The notes under the pieces: model-generated
Told to the model about the DNA's origin: nothing
Seen by the model: the letters and a program-made list of their open reading frames with translations, nothing else
Database searches by the model: none
Virus record (IMG/VR): IMGVR_UViG_3300030117_004319
Span: 1-22,695 of that record
Length of the DNA stretch: 22,695 nt
Source of the DNA: a virus
Strand: one strand, 5' to 3'
Translations under genes and position numbers: made by a program
Shown here: positions 13,996 through 20,149 of the stretch, one piece after another
Numbering within the stretch: position 1 is the first letter of the stretch
Layout: every line of letters starts with the position of its first letter

Positions 13996-14976
13996 TTATG
14001 CGGCTAACAACTCCTTAGATGCTGTACGAACAGACTCTTCTCTGTTAACCCTAGCAGAGATTATGTTGTTCTTAGCAGTCTTCCTTTGAATAGGCATGTG
14101 AGTACTCCAGTGAGTCATGGCATTGTAAGCAGCCCAATGCGTCTTGCCTAATGTTTTAACCTCTTGCCTGTACTGTCCCCATAAGTACATTAGATTCTGA
14201 TTCCTAGAGACTTCAGAGTAGTTCTCTTTATCGTTAATCATATCCTGTACAGATACAGACATACTGGTAGTAAGAGGAACCTTACACTTAGCAGCAAGAG
14301 CAAAGACATTGAACGCTTCCCTGTCAGAGATATCATTCTTAGTCCAACGCTTCCATCGTTCACCTTCTGCACGATAATCCTCTAATGCTTTCTGTAACTT
14401 CCTTTGAGCGTGAGTGATATCAAAGCTAGGTGTATGCTTCGCCTTGTACATACTAAAGTTATCTACAAAAGCTTGGGTATTAGTACAAATAATTCTAATA
14501 GCACCTATCTGTAGCACAGTAGGCCATAGGCCATTGAAGGATGTTCTACCAGAGATTTGGAACTGGCTCTCATCTCCATTAGCTACTTCGATAGTGTATT
14601 CTGGTAACGTCATAGAGATATAACCTAATGCACCATCATGTGTAACATCAGACCTGACCTTAATTCCATTACAGTCCACACCTGAATTCTTTAACACGTT
14701 AGTCATACACCTATATAGATCAGAGTACTGACCTCCTTCAATACTGTAGGAATTCTGACCTACAATATTAACAGCAGCATCTCCTCCTACACGGTGTATT
14801 CCTTTCCTGTTTGGATCAGACACTATATTCCCATATCCATCTGGATAGTACACAGCTCTCTCTTCCATCTTTATGTCCACTATTTCTGGTGGATCTAAAA
14901 GATCTAGAGGGTGTCTTAGTACAAGTCCATTTGGTGTTGAACGATATTCATTAAGATCTACTACATGTGTATCCAT
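13996..14976 (-). CDS. DUF932 family protein
   Basis: This 326-aa protein matches the layout of DUF932 (phage/plasmid-like protein, TIGR03299-type). The N-terminal half has 'GGQYSDLYRCMTNVLKNSG' and a beta region. A middle segment reads 'GLWPTVLQIGAIRIICTNTQ', with the IRIxCxNT motif typical of this family. The helical C-terminal half has 'YLWGQYRQEVKTLGKTHWAA'. The family is common in phages and plasmids and often lies near recombination or anti-defence genes, but its activity is not established. AAGGAAAC precedes the start. It ends in 'KELLAA' and is followed by a small gap. Confidence 0.85.
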   Translation of the reverse strand: MDTHVVDLNEYRSTPNGLVLRHPLDLLDPPEIVDIKMEERAVYYPDGYGNIVSDPNRKGIHRVGGDAAVNIVGQNSYSIEGGQYSDLYRCMTNVLKNSGVDCNGIKVRSDVTHDGALGYISMTLPEYTIEVANGDESQFQISGRTSFNGLWPTVLQIGAIRIICTNTQAFVDNFSMYKAKHTPSFDITHAQRKLQKALEDYRAEGERWKRWTKNDISDREAFNVFALAAKCKVPLTTSMSVSVQDMINDKENYSEVSRNQNLMYLWGQYRQEVKTLGKTHWAAYNAMTHWSTHMPIQRKTAKNNIISARVNREESVRTASKELLAA

Positions 14977-15041
14977 TTTAAGTTTCCTTTTTAGAATAAA
15001 TAAATAATTAAATATCTTTTATTTTAAATAAATTACGAATT

Positions 15042-15081
15042 AAGGGTAGCATAGAATTGTTACAATAATATGACACCCCTT
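15042..15081 (-). terminator. Imperfect hairpin after hydrolase gene, possible terminator
   Basis: The arms AAGGG (15042-15046) and CCCTT (15077-15081) plus CATA (15050-15053) and TATG (15069-15072) can form an interrupted stem, with TTGTTACAA near the loop. It lies 5 nt beyond the stop of the hydrolase gene on the minus strand and is followed by AT-rich but not purely U sequence. It may be a weak terminator or an RNA-processing site. The remaining gap to 14977 is AT-rich with no clear promoter. Confidence 0.4.
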
Positions 15082-15085
15082 AAAT

Positions 15086-15562
15086 TTATTTGTAAAAGAT
15101 GTGATTGTTTATAATAACAGTGGGTGTTAACTCAGCAGACCAGTATGGTTTATCAATATAGTTTGCATGATACCATAAAGATCCTTCAGTTATATCCATG
15201 TCATCATAATTCAACAGACGGAAGGCTAGTATATGACTAGACAACCATGTCTCAGAGTCCGTAGGTATGTCATGCTTACCATCACAATACCAACTGAATT
15301 GACACCTGTGTTTTCTTTCACCTCCTTGATGCACTACTGCACATATTGTATTAGGAAACAGCTTGTGATTCCTACGGTTAATAGTAACCTGACCAACAGC
15401 GATACGTCCTGCTAATGGTTGATTACCTGCCTCGAAATAAATGTTCCTAGCTAAACAAAATACTTCTTCATCTTCATCAGATGCAAACGCTCCACATGTA
15501 GATAAAAGTAATATGAAAAATACTAGCAACATCAATAAGTTATAGCGGATATCTCTTTTCAT
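15086..15562 (-). CDS. Secreted SleB-type cell wall hydrolase
   Basis: This 158-aa protein has an N-terminal export signal: basic MKRDIR, hydrophobic residues 8-22, and a cleavage-like AFA-SD at 25-28. A Hydrolase_2/SleB domain follows. Likely catalytic E44 is in 'LARNIYFEAGNQP', and the family marks 'AVGQVTINRR' and 'CQFSWYCDGK' are present. Such enzymes cut peptidoglycan glycan strands. In a phage it may act as a secreted endolysin or aid lysis; no holin is identified nearby. Its location in the replication-side unit, not with lysis genes, is unusual. Its start overlaps the stop of a zinc-ribbon peptide (ATGA, 15559-15562). Confidence 0.88.
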   Translation of the reverse strand: MKRDIRYNLLMLLVFFILLLSTCGAFASDEDEEVFCLARNIYFEAGNQPLAGRIAVGQVTINRRNHKLFPNTICAVVHQGGERKHRCQFSWYCDGKHDIPTDSETWLSSHILAFRLLNYDDMDITEGSLWYHANYIDKPYWSAELTPTVIINNHIFYK

Positions 15563-15696
15563 TTGGTAGGTATCCTCATTCGCTTGTTAGGTTGTATAAC
15601 AAGAAAGCCATAACAAGATGCACACAAGGGCCGTGTGTAACCATGTTTATAAACTACTGCTGGCTTGTTACAGTTAGGTTCTGAACATACTATCAA
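15559..15696 (-). CDS. 45-aa zinc-ribbon peptide with TTG start
   Basis: A strong Shine-Dalgarno (AGGAGGT) lies five bases before TTG 15696. The frame encodes 45 residues with four cysteines in zinc-ribbon order: C4 and C9 ('IVCSEPNCNKPA'), then C25 and C28 ('RPLCASCYGF'), with a basic tail. The stop overlaps the start of the hydrolase by ATGA, and the 5' end overlaps the acidic gene by 23 nt. This coupling plus the metal motif makes it very likely real despite its size. It probably binds Zn and perhaps nucleic acid. No named family is recognised. Confidence 0.75.
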   Translation of the reverse strand: MIVCSEPNCNKPAVVYKHGYTRPLCASCYGFLVIQPNKRMRIPTK

Positions 15697-15868
15697 CCGC
15701 TACCTCCTCATCATCGAACTCGTTAGGAATCTCCACTCCTAAGATCACATCCTCCTCATCGAACACGCCAATGTCCTCGATGCTATCCGTAGTAGACCTA
15801 GAGAAAGTCTCTACGTCATTGTTCAAAAAAGAATCCAAGTCGAACTCGTTGTCATTTGGATTAGTCAT
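15674..15868 (-). CDS. Small highly acidic protein
   Basis: This 64-aa protein is about one third Asp/Glu, with 'NEFDLDSFLNNDVETFS', 'GVFDEEDVILGVEIPNE', 'DDEEVAVDSMFRT'. It is likely disordered. Acidic phage proteins of this kind can act as DNA mimics that block host DNA-binding enzymes, but nothing here proves that. It is preceded by AAGGAG and overlaps the zinc-ribbon peptide gene. Confidence 0.6.
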   Translation of the reverse strand: MTNPNDNEFDLDSFLNNDVETFSRSTTDSIEDIGVFDEEDVILGVEIPNEFDDEEVAVDSMFRT

Positions 15869-15908
15869 AGTATCTAACTCCTTGTGTTAGTTAGTTTGTT
15901 TTATTTAA

Positions 15909-16664
15909 TTAACCTACTGCGATTAGTTTAGATTTAAACTTACTCGCCCTAGATCCATGCACAGTAATAGCAATGCTTTGTTTCTGTCCATTACACAAAC
16001 CACACGCATCACACTGTAACCCTTCTGATTCACTAAGACATTCTATTTCACTATCGAACATCATATCCCCATCCATAGCTACTCTAAATGTCTTAGCTCC
16101 CATGCTTTGATACTTCAATGCTTGCTTTGGTGTATCTGCTGACACCATGCATAAGTTTAAGAATCTCTTGTCAAAATTCTTATGTCTTATTTGATGAACA
16201 TATCCTGTGTGTCCTCGGCCCATGCTGGTAACTTTCTCTGCTACTTCGTAGGGCATAGCAGATGGATCACCATAAGCACCAAGTCTAACCGTACGTCCTA
16301 AGAAATGTATATTATCCGCAACATAATCTATTTGTGGGTATATCCCACGTTTGTATGCTTTGTATATTGCTAATGGTGCTTGTCCTATATTCACATAGCA
16401 AGCACCGCCTGAGTTATGCCTATGAGGACAATTCCCACAAATGCTAGAATCTTCTCCCTTCTTTGATGCTGACACTGGATCTATGTCTGATCTAATAATC
16501 CATGTCTGAATCATGGGGCCAGTTTTTCTATTGCTGGTAGACAACGTAGCTATCACAACTATTGGTTTACCATCTAGAATACTTGGCCCCTCGTACAAGA
16601 TAAAGCCTTTAGGTTTAGGCTTTACTTTTATTTTAAATAGCTTACCGCTACTTAATCTTTTCAT
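15909..16664 (-). CDS. Cys-rich phage/plasmid protein (DUF7227-like)
   Basis: This 251-aa protein has three cysteine groups. They are C76, C79 and C89 in 'CGNCPHRHNSGGACYVN', single C172 and C209, and C218, C221 and C224 in 'CDACGLCNG'. Family-like stretches are 'GQAPLAIYKAYKRGIYP', 'FLGRTVRLGAYGDPSAMP' and 'FDKRFLNLCMVSADTP'. I connect this to a poorly known phage/plasmid family (DUF7227 in my recollection; unverified). The cysteines suggest a Zn or Fe-S site. The 'RLGAYGDPSAMP' segment and spaced Cys recall radical-SAM-like barrels, but no classic CxxxCxxC is visible. The function is unknown. Confidence 0.7.
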   Translation of the reverse strand: MKRLSSGKLFKIKVKPKPKGFILYEGPSILDGKPIVVIATLSTSNRKTGPMIQTWIIRSDIDPVSASKKGEDSSICGNCPHRHNSGGACYVNIGQAPLAIYKAYKRGIYPQIDYVADNIHFLGRTVRLGAYGDPSAMPYEVAEKVTSMGRGHTGYVHQIRHKNFDKRFLNLCMVSADTPKQALKYQSMGAKTFRVAMDGDMMFDSEIECLSESEGLQCDACGLCNGQKQSIAITVHGSRASKFKSKLIAVG

Positions 16665-16882
16665 TACAATACCCCTCCTTGACCTGCTATTCGTACTTGA
16701 TGTTCTAAAATATCAAACACTTCTTTACCTTCTCTTACTTCACAAAGACGATTAGTCAGAGGGAAAAATAAATGCAAGTCTCTTTTCTTTTTCAATTGTG
16801 CATACTTTAAATCAATTAAACTAGGTACAAAATGCACCTCATTTAAGTTGTATGCTATCCCTTCAAGCCTACAAATAACCAT
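16664..16882 (-). CDS. Unknown small protein
   Basis: This 72-aa mixed alpha/beta sequence reads 'VICRLEGIAYNLNEVHFVPS', a Lys-rich centre, and 'LCEVREGKEVFDILEHQVRI'. No family is recognised. It shares one base with each neighbour (16664 and 16882), so it is translationally coupled to the Cys-rich protein downstream. Confidence 0.55.
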   Translation of the reverse strand: MVICRLEGIAYNLNEVHFVPSLIDLKYAQLKKKRDLHLFFPLTNRLCEVREGKEVFDILEHQVRIAGQGGVL

Positions 16883-17109
16883 TACACTTCTCCACTTGGT
16901 CTTAATAGTCTATCAATCCTTCGCGCATTTTCCTCATGCAACTCACGACTAATAGATTCCCTTAGTCGTCTGTTAGATTCTTCTACTAACCTTTTAAGAT
17001 CAGCTATAAAATCTTCTTGACTTCCATTCAACACTGGTACGTTAGGTTCTTGTGTCCTGAATAATATCCAGTGATCAGCAAAAACCTTCACATCTCTATC
17101 CATATTCAT
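16882..17109 (-). CDS. Unknown small helical protein
   Basis: This protein is 75 aa from ATG 17109, which has GGAG seven bases upstream; ATG 17115 is an alternative two codons earlier. An N-terminal 'VKVFADHWILFRTQEP' is followed by a long charged helix ('DFIADLKRLVEESNRRLRES', then 'ENARRIDRLL') likely to be a coiled coil. It has no recognised family. Confidence 0.55.
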   Translation of the reverse strand: MNMDRDVKVFADHWILFRTQEPNVPVLNGSQEDFIADLKRLVEESNRRLRESISRELHEENARRIDRLLRPSGEV

Positions 17110-17132
17110 TTTCATTCTCCAAACAAATTAAA

Positions 17133-17291
17133 TTAAATCCTTTTTGTGGTCACTCTTTTAATAGATTTACCCCACGTACTCTCCATTCTACTGTGATACC
17201 TGTTGGCTTTGTCAGCTTCTTTGTAGTTAAAGAGCTTGGCCCTAACTGAACCATCTCTGTACTCAACCTCAACCAAATAGTTAAACATCAT
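17133..17291 (-). CDS. Unknown 52-aa basic protein
   Basis: The start at ATG 17291 is chosen over a longer frame because it follows AGGCAGGT at normal distance and overlaps the end of the upstream gene by 11 nt. The product is 52 aa: 'MMFNYLVEVEYRDGSVRAKL' then 'NYKEADKANRYHSRMES' and a basic end. The beginning looks like a beta hairpin. It has no recognised family. Confidence 0.5.
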   Translation of the reverse strand: MMFNYLVEVEYRDGSVRAKLFNYKEADKANRYHSRMESTWGKSIKRVTTKRI

Positions 17292-17424
17292 AATTTTTAC
17301 CTGCCTTTCTAATTGCTTTGTTACCTGCACGTTTAGCATTATAGCCTCGACGCTTGTTAGCGTTTCTTGGTCTACCATAAGACCCTGCTGCTTTTCTTCC
17401 AATCGCTTTTGATTCTTTATTCAT
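17281..17424 (-). CDS. Small very basic peptide (47 aa)
   Basis: The start at ATG 17424 follows ACAGGA, which lies in the stop region of the membrane protein gene. The product is 47 aa, Lys/Arg/Asn/Gly-rich ('KAIGRKAAGSYGRPRNANKR'), and probably binds nucleic acid. A longer in-frame start (17469) lacks a site. It overlaps the downstream gene by 11 nt. No family is recognised. Confidence 0.5.
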   Translation of the reverse strand: MNKESKAIGRKAAGSYGRPRNANKRRGYNAKRAGNKAIRKAGKNYDV

Positions 17425-17425
17425 T

Positions 17426-17653
17426 TTAAATCCTGTAGTTCTTCCATTCCTGCCACTCGTAATGAGCAAACATAAATGGTACTGGCATGAATATTATACT
17501 ACTGAACATCAATAGTCCACCAATAGTCATATCAAACCAATCACCATACCCTGAGTTGATAGTATATATCATGTAGCCAGACCACGCCATCAAGGCTGCT
17601 AGTCCTTCCATGATTAAAAACAATAGCACTATCTTTATTAACTTGCAGATCAT
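17426..17653 (-). CDS. Small two-helix membrane protein
   Basis: This 75-aa protein has two hydrophobic segments: residues about 6-29 ('IKIVLLFLIMEGLAALMAW') and 43-63 ('TIGGLLMFSSIIFMPVPFMF'). A short C-terminal tail is charged and aromatic ('HYEWQEWKNYRI'). The topology fits a small inner-membrane protein. A holin-like role is possible by shape and would pair with the secreted hydrolase at 15086, but nothing specific supports it. It ends 1 nt before the next start. Confidence 0.55.
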   Translation of the reverse strand: MICKLIKIVLLFLIMEGLAALMAWSGYMIYTINSGYGDWFDMTIGGLLMFSSIIFMPVPFMFAHYEWQEWKNYRI

Positions 17654-17666
17654 TTTACTTTTCTCC

Positions 17667-17846
17667 TTATGCGTTGAGTTCTTCTTCCATTACCTCACAG
17701 AAAGAATCTGAAAATTTGTTAACGTACTCAAAGCCATACTTCAATGTCAGCTTGAGTACATCATCCATAAACCTGTCGCGGTTTTCTTCACTACCATCAA
17801 AGATAGCATTAGACCACACATTACAGCAATCAATTAGATTCTGCAT
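17667..17846 (-). CDS. Unknown small acidic protein
   Basis: This protein is 59 aa from ATG 17846, which follows AAGGAG five bases upstream; a start 11 codons earlier has no site. The sequence has 'MQNLIDCCNVWSNAIFDGSE', 'RFMDDVLKLTLKYGFEYVNK' and an acidic end 'CEVMEEELNA'. It has helical character and three Cys without metal spacing. It has no recognised family. It is the first gene after the structured gap 17880-18195. Confidence 0.55.
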   Translation of the reverse strand: MQNLIDCCNVWSNAIFDGSEENRDRFMDDVLKLTLKYGFEYVNKFSDSFCEVMEEELNA

Positions 17847-17879
17847 ATTACTCCTTGTTTTATTTATACACTCAAACAT

Positions 17880-18195
17880 AGAGGCAGTGGATCGCGTGTT
17901 AGCAGTAACCTAACACAACAACCCACAAACGAAGAATGCTCACTATGTACATAGATTTGTTATCTATTAAGCATTGCTTCCCTTATAGTTCTTAGGTGAT
18001 CAATCCTAAGTCCTAATACCCCTATGTTTCAGGGTACAAATAAAACTAAAGAGCAGCCCCGCCTACGCCTCTTATGGCCGGAGTTAGCACCACACTTTCA
18101 TTGTACGAATACACGCACTCATGCAATGTTACTGCTCAATAATTCTAAATTTTTAAATAGGCACTAATGAATTAGATTGTTTTTTTGTTTGGCTA
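17880..18195 (-). other. Hairpin-rich non-coding segment
   Basis: No convincing gene is present in these 316 bases. In minus-strand order there is a branched fold (18051-18137), then a hairpin with ACCCT...AGGGGT arms (about 18017-18036). Next come a perfect 6-bp stem CTTAGG...CCTAAG (17991-18010) and AATGCT...AGCATT enclosing TAGAT-AACAA-ATCTA (about 17935-17976). Last is a perfect 7-bp stem with a 7-nt loop, GTGTTAG...CTAACAC (17896-17916). The number of stems suggests a structured RNA processed from the leftward transcript. No tRNA or tmRNA signature fits. Confidence 0.5.
18051..18137 (-). ncRNA. Three-way-junction RNA or complex terminator after 164-aa gene
   Basis: Read on the minus strand, P1 is GAGCAG (18132-18137) with CTGCTC (18051-18056). 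P2 is CATTG (18124-18128) with CAATG (18099-18103). P3 is CTCCG (18079-18083) with CGGGG (18057-18061) around an inner GCC/GGC pair. A U-rich stretch (TTTAGTTTTATTT) follows P1. This could be an elaborate terminator for the gene at 18196-18690 or the 3' end of a small RNA. The stems were found by eye with no energy calculation. Confidence 0.4.
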
Positions 18196-18690
18196 TTATG
18201 CCGCCATCGCTTCGATATCTGCCTTTAATCTCGCGACCATTTTTTCCTCTGCACTTGTCATAGTTTTGAGGTTGCCGTCATCATCTGCCTTAGTGATAGA
18301 AGATATCGCTCCCTTTAAAATCTTGAGAGCGATTTTTTCTTTCGCTTTTCCTACATTATCGAATTCATACCAGCGCGAATCTCCCTCTGGTATTGTCGCT
18401 TCGATTGAATCATCTGCTTTGTTCTTTTTAACTGTGAAACCAGAACCATCTTTTTGCTCTGTAAATACAACATTCGCGTGAAATTTGATGTATTCTTTTA
18501 ACGTATTGCTACGTATTGAATGCATACTAACAGAGGCATTTACAAGACGAGCGATTCTAGAAGTATCTCCATTGCTAGAGTATCTCTCAATAGCTGCTCT
18601 TGTTAAATCTTCGATATCATCTCTTAAAGAAGATTCTCTCTTGATAGCTGATTTCAACTTGCTAGTAAATTGTTTGTCATTCATTTCCAT
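18196..18690 (-). CDS. Unknown protein, first clear gene of leftward unit
   Basis: This 164-aa protein is helical and charged at the N-terminus ('FTSKLKSAIKRESSLRDDIE', 'LTRAAIERYSSNGD'). A beta segment follows ('KFHANVVFTEQKDGSGFTVK'), then 'RWYEFDNVGKAKEKIALKIL' and a Lys/Glu helix at the end. The start is supported by GGGAG six bases upstream. No family is recognised with confidence. As the first well-supported gene behind the leftward promoter it is likely expressed early and could act on the host or on replication initiation, but this is inference from position. Confidence 0.7.
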   Translation of the reverse strand: MEMNDKQFTSKLKSAIKRESSLRDDIEDLTRAAIERYSSNGDTSRIARLVNASVSMHSIRSNTLKEYIKFHANVVFTEQKDGSGFTVKKNKADDSIEATIPEGDSRWYEFDNVGKAKEKIALKILKGAISSITKADDDGNLKTMTSAEEKMVARLKADIEAMAA

Positions 18691-18757
18691 TTTATTCTCC
18701 CATAGAATAATTAAATTGTTTTGAATTAGTACCTATTTAGAAATTTAGAATAAATTA

Positions 18758-18844
18758 AGAGAGTACAATCAAACTAAGAAATTATTTACACCTAATAAAT
18801 TAGGATTAAAACAATTCAAACAGAGTTATTATTTTGTACTCTCT
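18758..18844. repeat. 11-bp perfect inverted repeat with inner hairpin
   Basis: AGAGAGTACAA (18758-18768) is exactly complementary to TTGTACTCTCT (18834-18844), separated by 65 bp. The spacer contains a perfect small stem, CCTAA (18791-18795) with TTAGG (18800-18804). It lies 68 bp upstream of the 164-aa gene, so in the leftward transcript it could form a leader structure. Alternatively it could be a paired protein-binding site. Confidence 0.6.
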
Positions 18845-18960
18845 ACAATTTAAATTTTTGTTAGATGATAACTTATAAGCTATCGATATCTAGCACCTAA
18901 ACAGTTTAGGCTCCCTCTAATGCTCGCGCATGGGGCAATTGAAAAGAACAGAGCTAATTA

Positions 18961-19200
18961 TTATTCAGCATTTACATAATCACTAAACATCGTGTTACAA
19001 CTGACAAATCCCGCAAGATTTGCCCACACTACTTTTCGACCGCTTACAGCGTACGTGTTTCTTGTTACTGTCTTAATTAAATAAGTTAATCTCCCGCGAG
19101 AAAACAGATATAAACCCCTAGCAATATTAGGTGTTCTAGCTAGCCACACTATCGATTCGTAAGGGACGGGTTGCCGGATTAAGAATCCTACCTTATACAT
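18961..19200 (-). CDS. Doubtful 79-aa ORF in intergenic region
   Basis: This open frame of 79 codons has a fairly normal amino-acid mix ('YKVGFLIRQPVPYESIVWLA', 'RGRLTYLIKTVTRNTYAVSG'). The upstream GGCGGG is too close to the ATG to be a good ribosome site. The same bases contain several stable stems (19005-19022, 19117-19131, 19176-19188), which argues for structured RNA instead. It has no recognised family. I list it because it is the longest frame in the region, but coding is uncertain. Confidence 0.3.
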   Translation of the reverse strand: MYKVGFLIRQPVPYESIVWLARTPNIARGLYLFSRGRLTYLIKTVTRNTYAVSGRKVVWANLAGFVSCNTMFSDYVNAE

Positions 19201-19214
19201 TACCCGCCTATTTT

Positions 19215-19325
19215 TCAGTCTAGAACCAACCGTCTAGAGTCCCTCTGAACCGCTCCTAATTTTGCCTGTTTATCGTGCTGTAGTAAGGAGATCACTTGTT
19301 GCACCATTCCCTTGGGAATAGACAC
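19215..19325 (-). CDS. Doubtful 36-aa ORF in intergenic region
   Basis: The frame runs from GTG 19325 (or ATG 19307) to TGA 19215: 'VSIPKGMVQQVISLLQHDKQ' followed by a basic end. The amino-acid mix is protein-like, but no well-placed ribosome site exists (AAGGGA abuts the ATG). It overlaps two hairpins (19219-19238 and 19306-19319). It may be a real leader peptide, a relic of a gene, or chance. Confidence 0.2.
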   Translation of the reverse strand: MSIPKGMVQQVISLLQHDKQAKLGAVQRDSRRLVLD

Positions 19326-19478
19326 ACAATATCAAAACCAACGAAAAAATCCACTAATTTATTTTAATTAACTAATTCTGTTGGAATATTTATATAACAA
19401 ATGAATATAAAAGAAGGTATTGACAATAGAAAAACACCAAAAAATCACCTAAAAAGTGACATTTTTAGAAAATCAAAC

Positions 19479-19559
19479 AGGCGCGAGAAGGCATCTAGAT
19501 TGCCCCAGATTGAACGATTTATTTTTGCGATGGGTATTACCTAAGATTAGAACGCGCCT
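19479..19559. repeat. 7-bp GC-rich inverted repeat enclosing a stem
   Basis: AGGCGCG (19479-19485) pairs with CGCGCCT (19553-19559). Inside lies GGCA-TCTAGAT-TGCC (19490-19504) and a CTAAGATTAG palindrome (19541-19550). GC-rich arms stand out in AT-rich surroundings, which favours a folded RNA or extruded DNA structure. Confidence 0.5.
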
Positions 19560-19674
19560 CTGTGAGCAATACAGGCACTCTCAGGCATATGTAGTGGTTA
19601 GACCAATTTGGTCATACCAATTGTGTTTTTAAGCTTTGGCATGGTATTTGCAAGGGATGATAATGGTGGTGGGG

Positions 19675-19940
19675 TTATAAGCTTATAACTATTTGAAATA
19701 TTTAGAATAGGATGAGCGTTAAGTTATAAGTATATAACTATTAGAAATATTAAAAATATTTGTCAAACTTTAGGCATAAGCTTATAACTATTGGGAATAT
19801 TTAAAATATTTTAGATCGCGCCTAATATTAGACTTAGTCAAATATTTTAAATATTAAAAATATTGATGGCAGCATCATATTTGCTAATGGCATTTTAATA
19901 TTTCCAAATAGAATAAGTTATAACTATTTAGAATAAGGGG
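19675..19940. repeat. Iteron-like AT-rich direct repeats, candidate origin
   Basis: The core TATAACTATT occurs at 19684-19693, 19733-19742, 19783-19792 and 19919-19928. The first three are 49-50 bp apart. They sit in longer similar units, roughly TATAAG(C/T)(T/A)TATAACTATT followed by GAAATATTT-like sequence. Further AATATTTTAAA-type runs lie between them. Regularly spaced AT-rich repeats next to a control region are typical of replication origins or DNA-unwinding elements. No initiator protein is identified, so origin function is inference. Confidence 0.55.
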
Positions 19941-19967
19941 TACGCAGGAGGCCAGCCCCCTCCCCTA
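19937..19967. other. Short GC-rich patch with hairpin potential
   Basis: A G/C-rich island sits in AT-rich sequence. GGGG at 19937-19940 can pair with the C-run near 19961-19964, and GGAGG pairs with CCTCC inside. It directly follows the last iteron-like repeat. It may be a structural boundary, a primer start or a weak terminator for either direction. Confidence 0.35.
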
Positions 19968-20120
19968 CGAGTAAAAGGCATTGAGAAATATTTTAAACTA
20001 TTTTTCAATTGTCAATCTTAACAGGCTGGTGTTTAATGTGTACAATATATTGCGCTCACATTATTAATATTTAAAACCATGTAACTCACAACGTCCTTTT
20101 GTATCTACAACCCATTAAAT

Positions 20121-20146
20121 ATTAATACTGTATTAATATATTAATA
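20121..20146. promoter_or_regulatory. Operator-like ATTAATA array at leftward promoter
   Basis: Three copies of ATTAATA lie at 20121-20127, 20132-20138 and 20140-20146. They form a perfect 16-bp palindrome (20131-20146) and an overlapping 7-bp inverted repeat around CTG (20121-20137). The block begins just downstream of the leftward -10 element, at the expected transcription start, a classic repressor position. A fourth copy is at 20063-20069. The sequence is simple and AT-rich, so chance is not excluded. Confidence 0.45.
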
Positions 20147-20149
20147 GTT

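Noticed and set aside
17133-17402. 89-codon version of the 52-aa gene
   Set aside because: The longer frame overlaps most of the upstream basic peptide gene and lacks a ribosome site; ATG 17291 has one.
17880-18195. tRNA or tmRNA gene
   Set aside because: Stems do not form a cloverleaf, and no T-loop GTTCRA or CCA end fits on either strand.
19449-19468. Perfect CTAAAAA/TTTTTAG stem as an intrinsic terminator
   Set aside because: The stem is all A/T except one pair, too weak to call; a T-run follows on the minus strand only after a gap.
19601-19613. GACCAATTTGGTC palindrome as an attachment site
   Set aside because: There is no integrase gene in the window and no second copy was seen; it is listed only as part of the control region.
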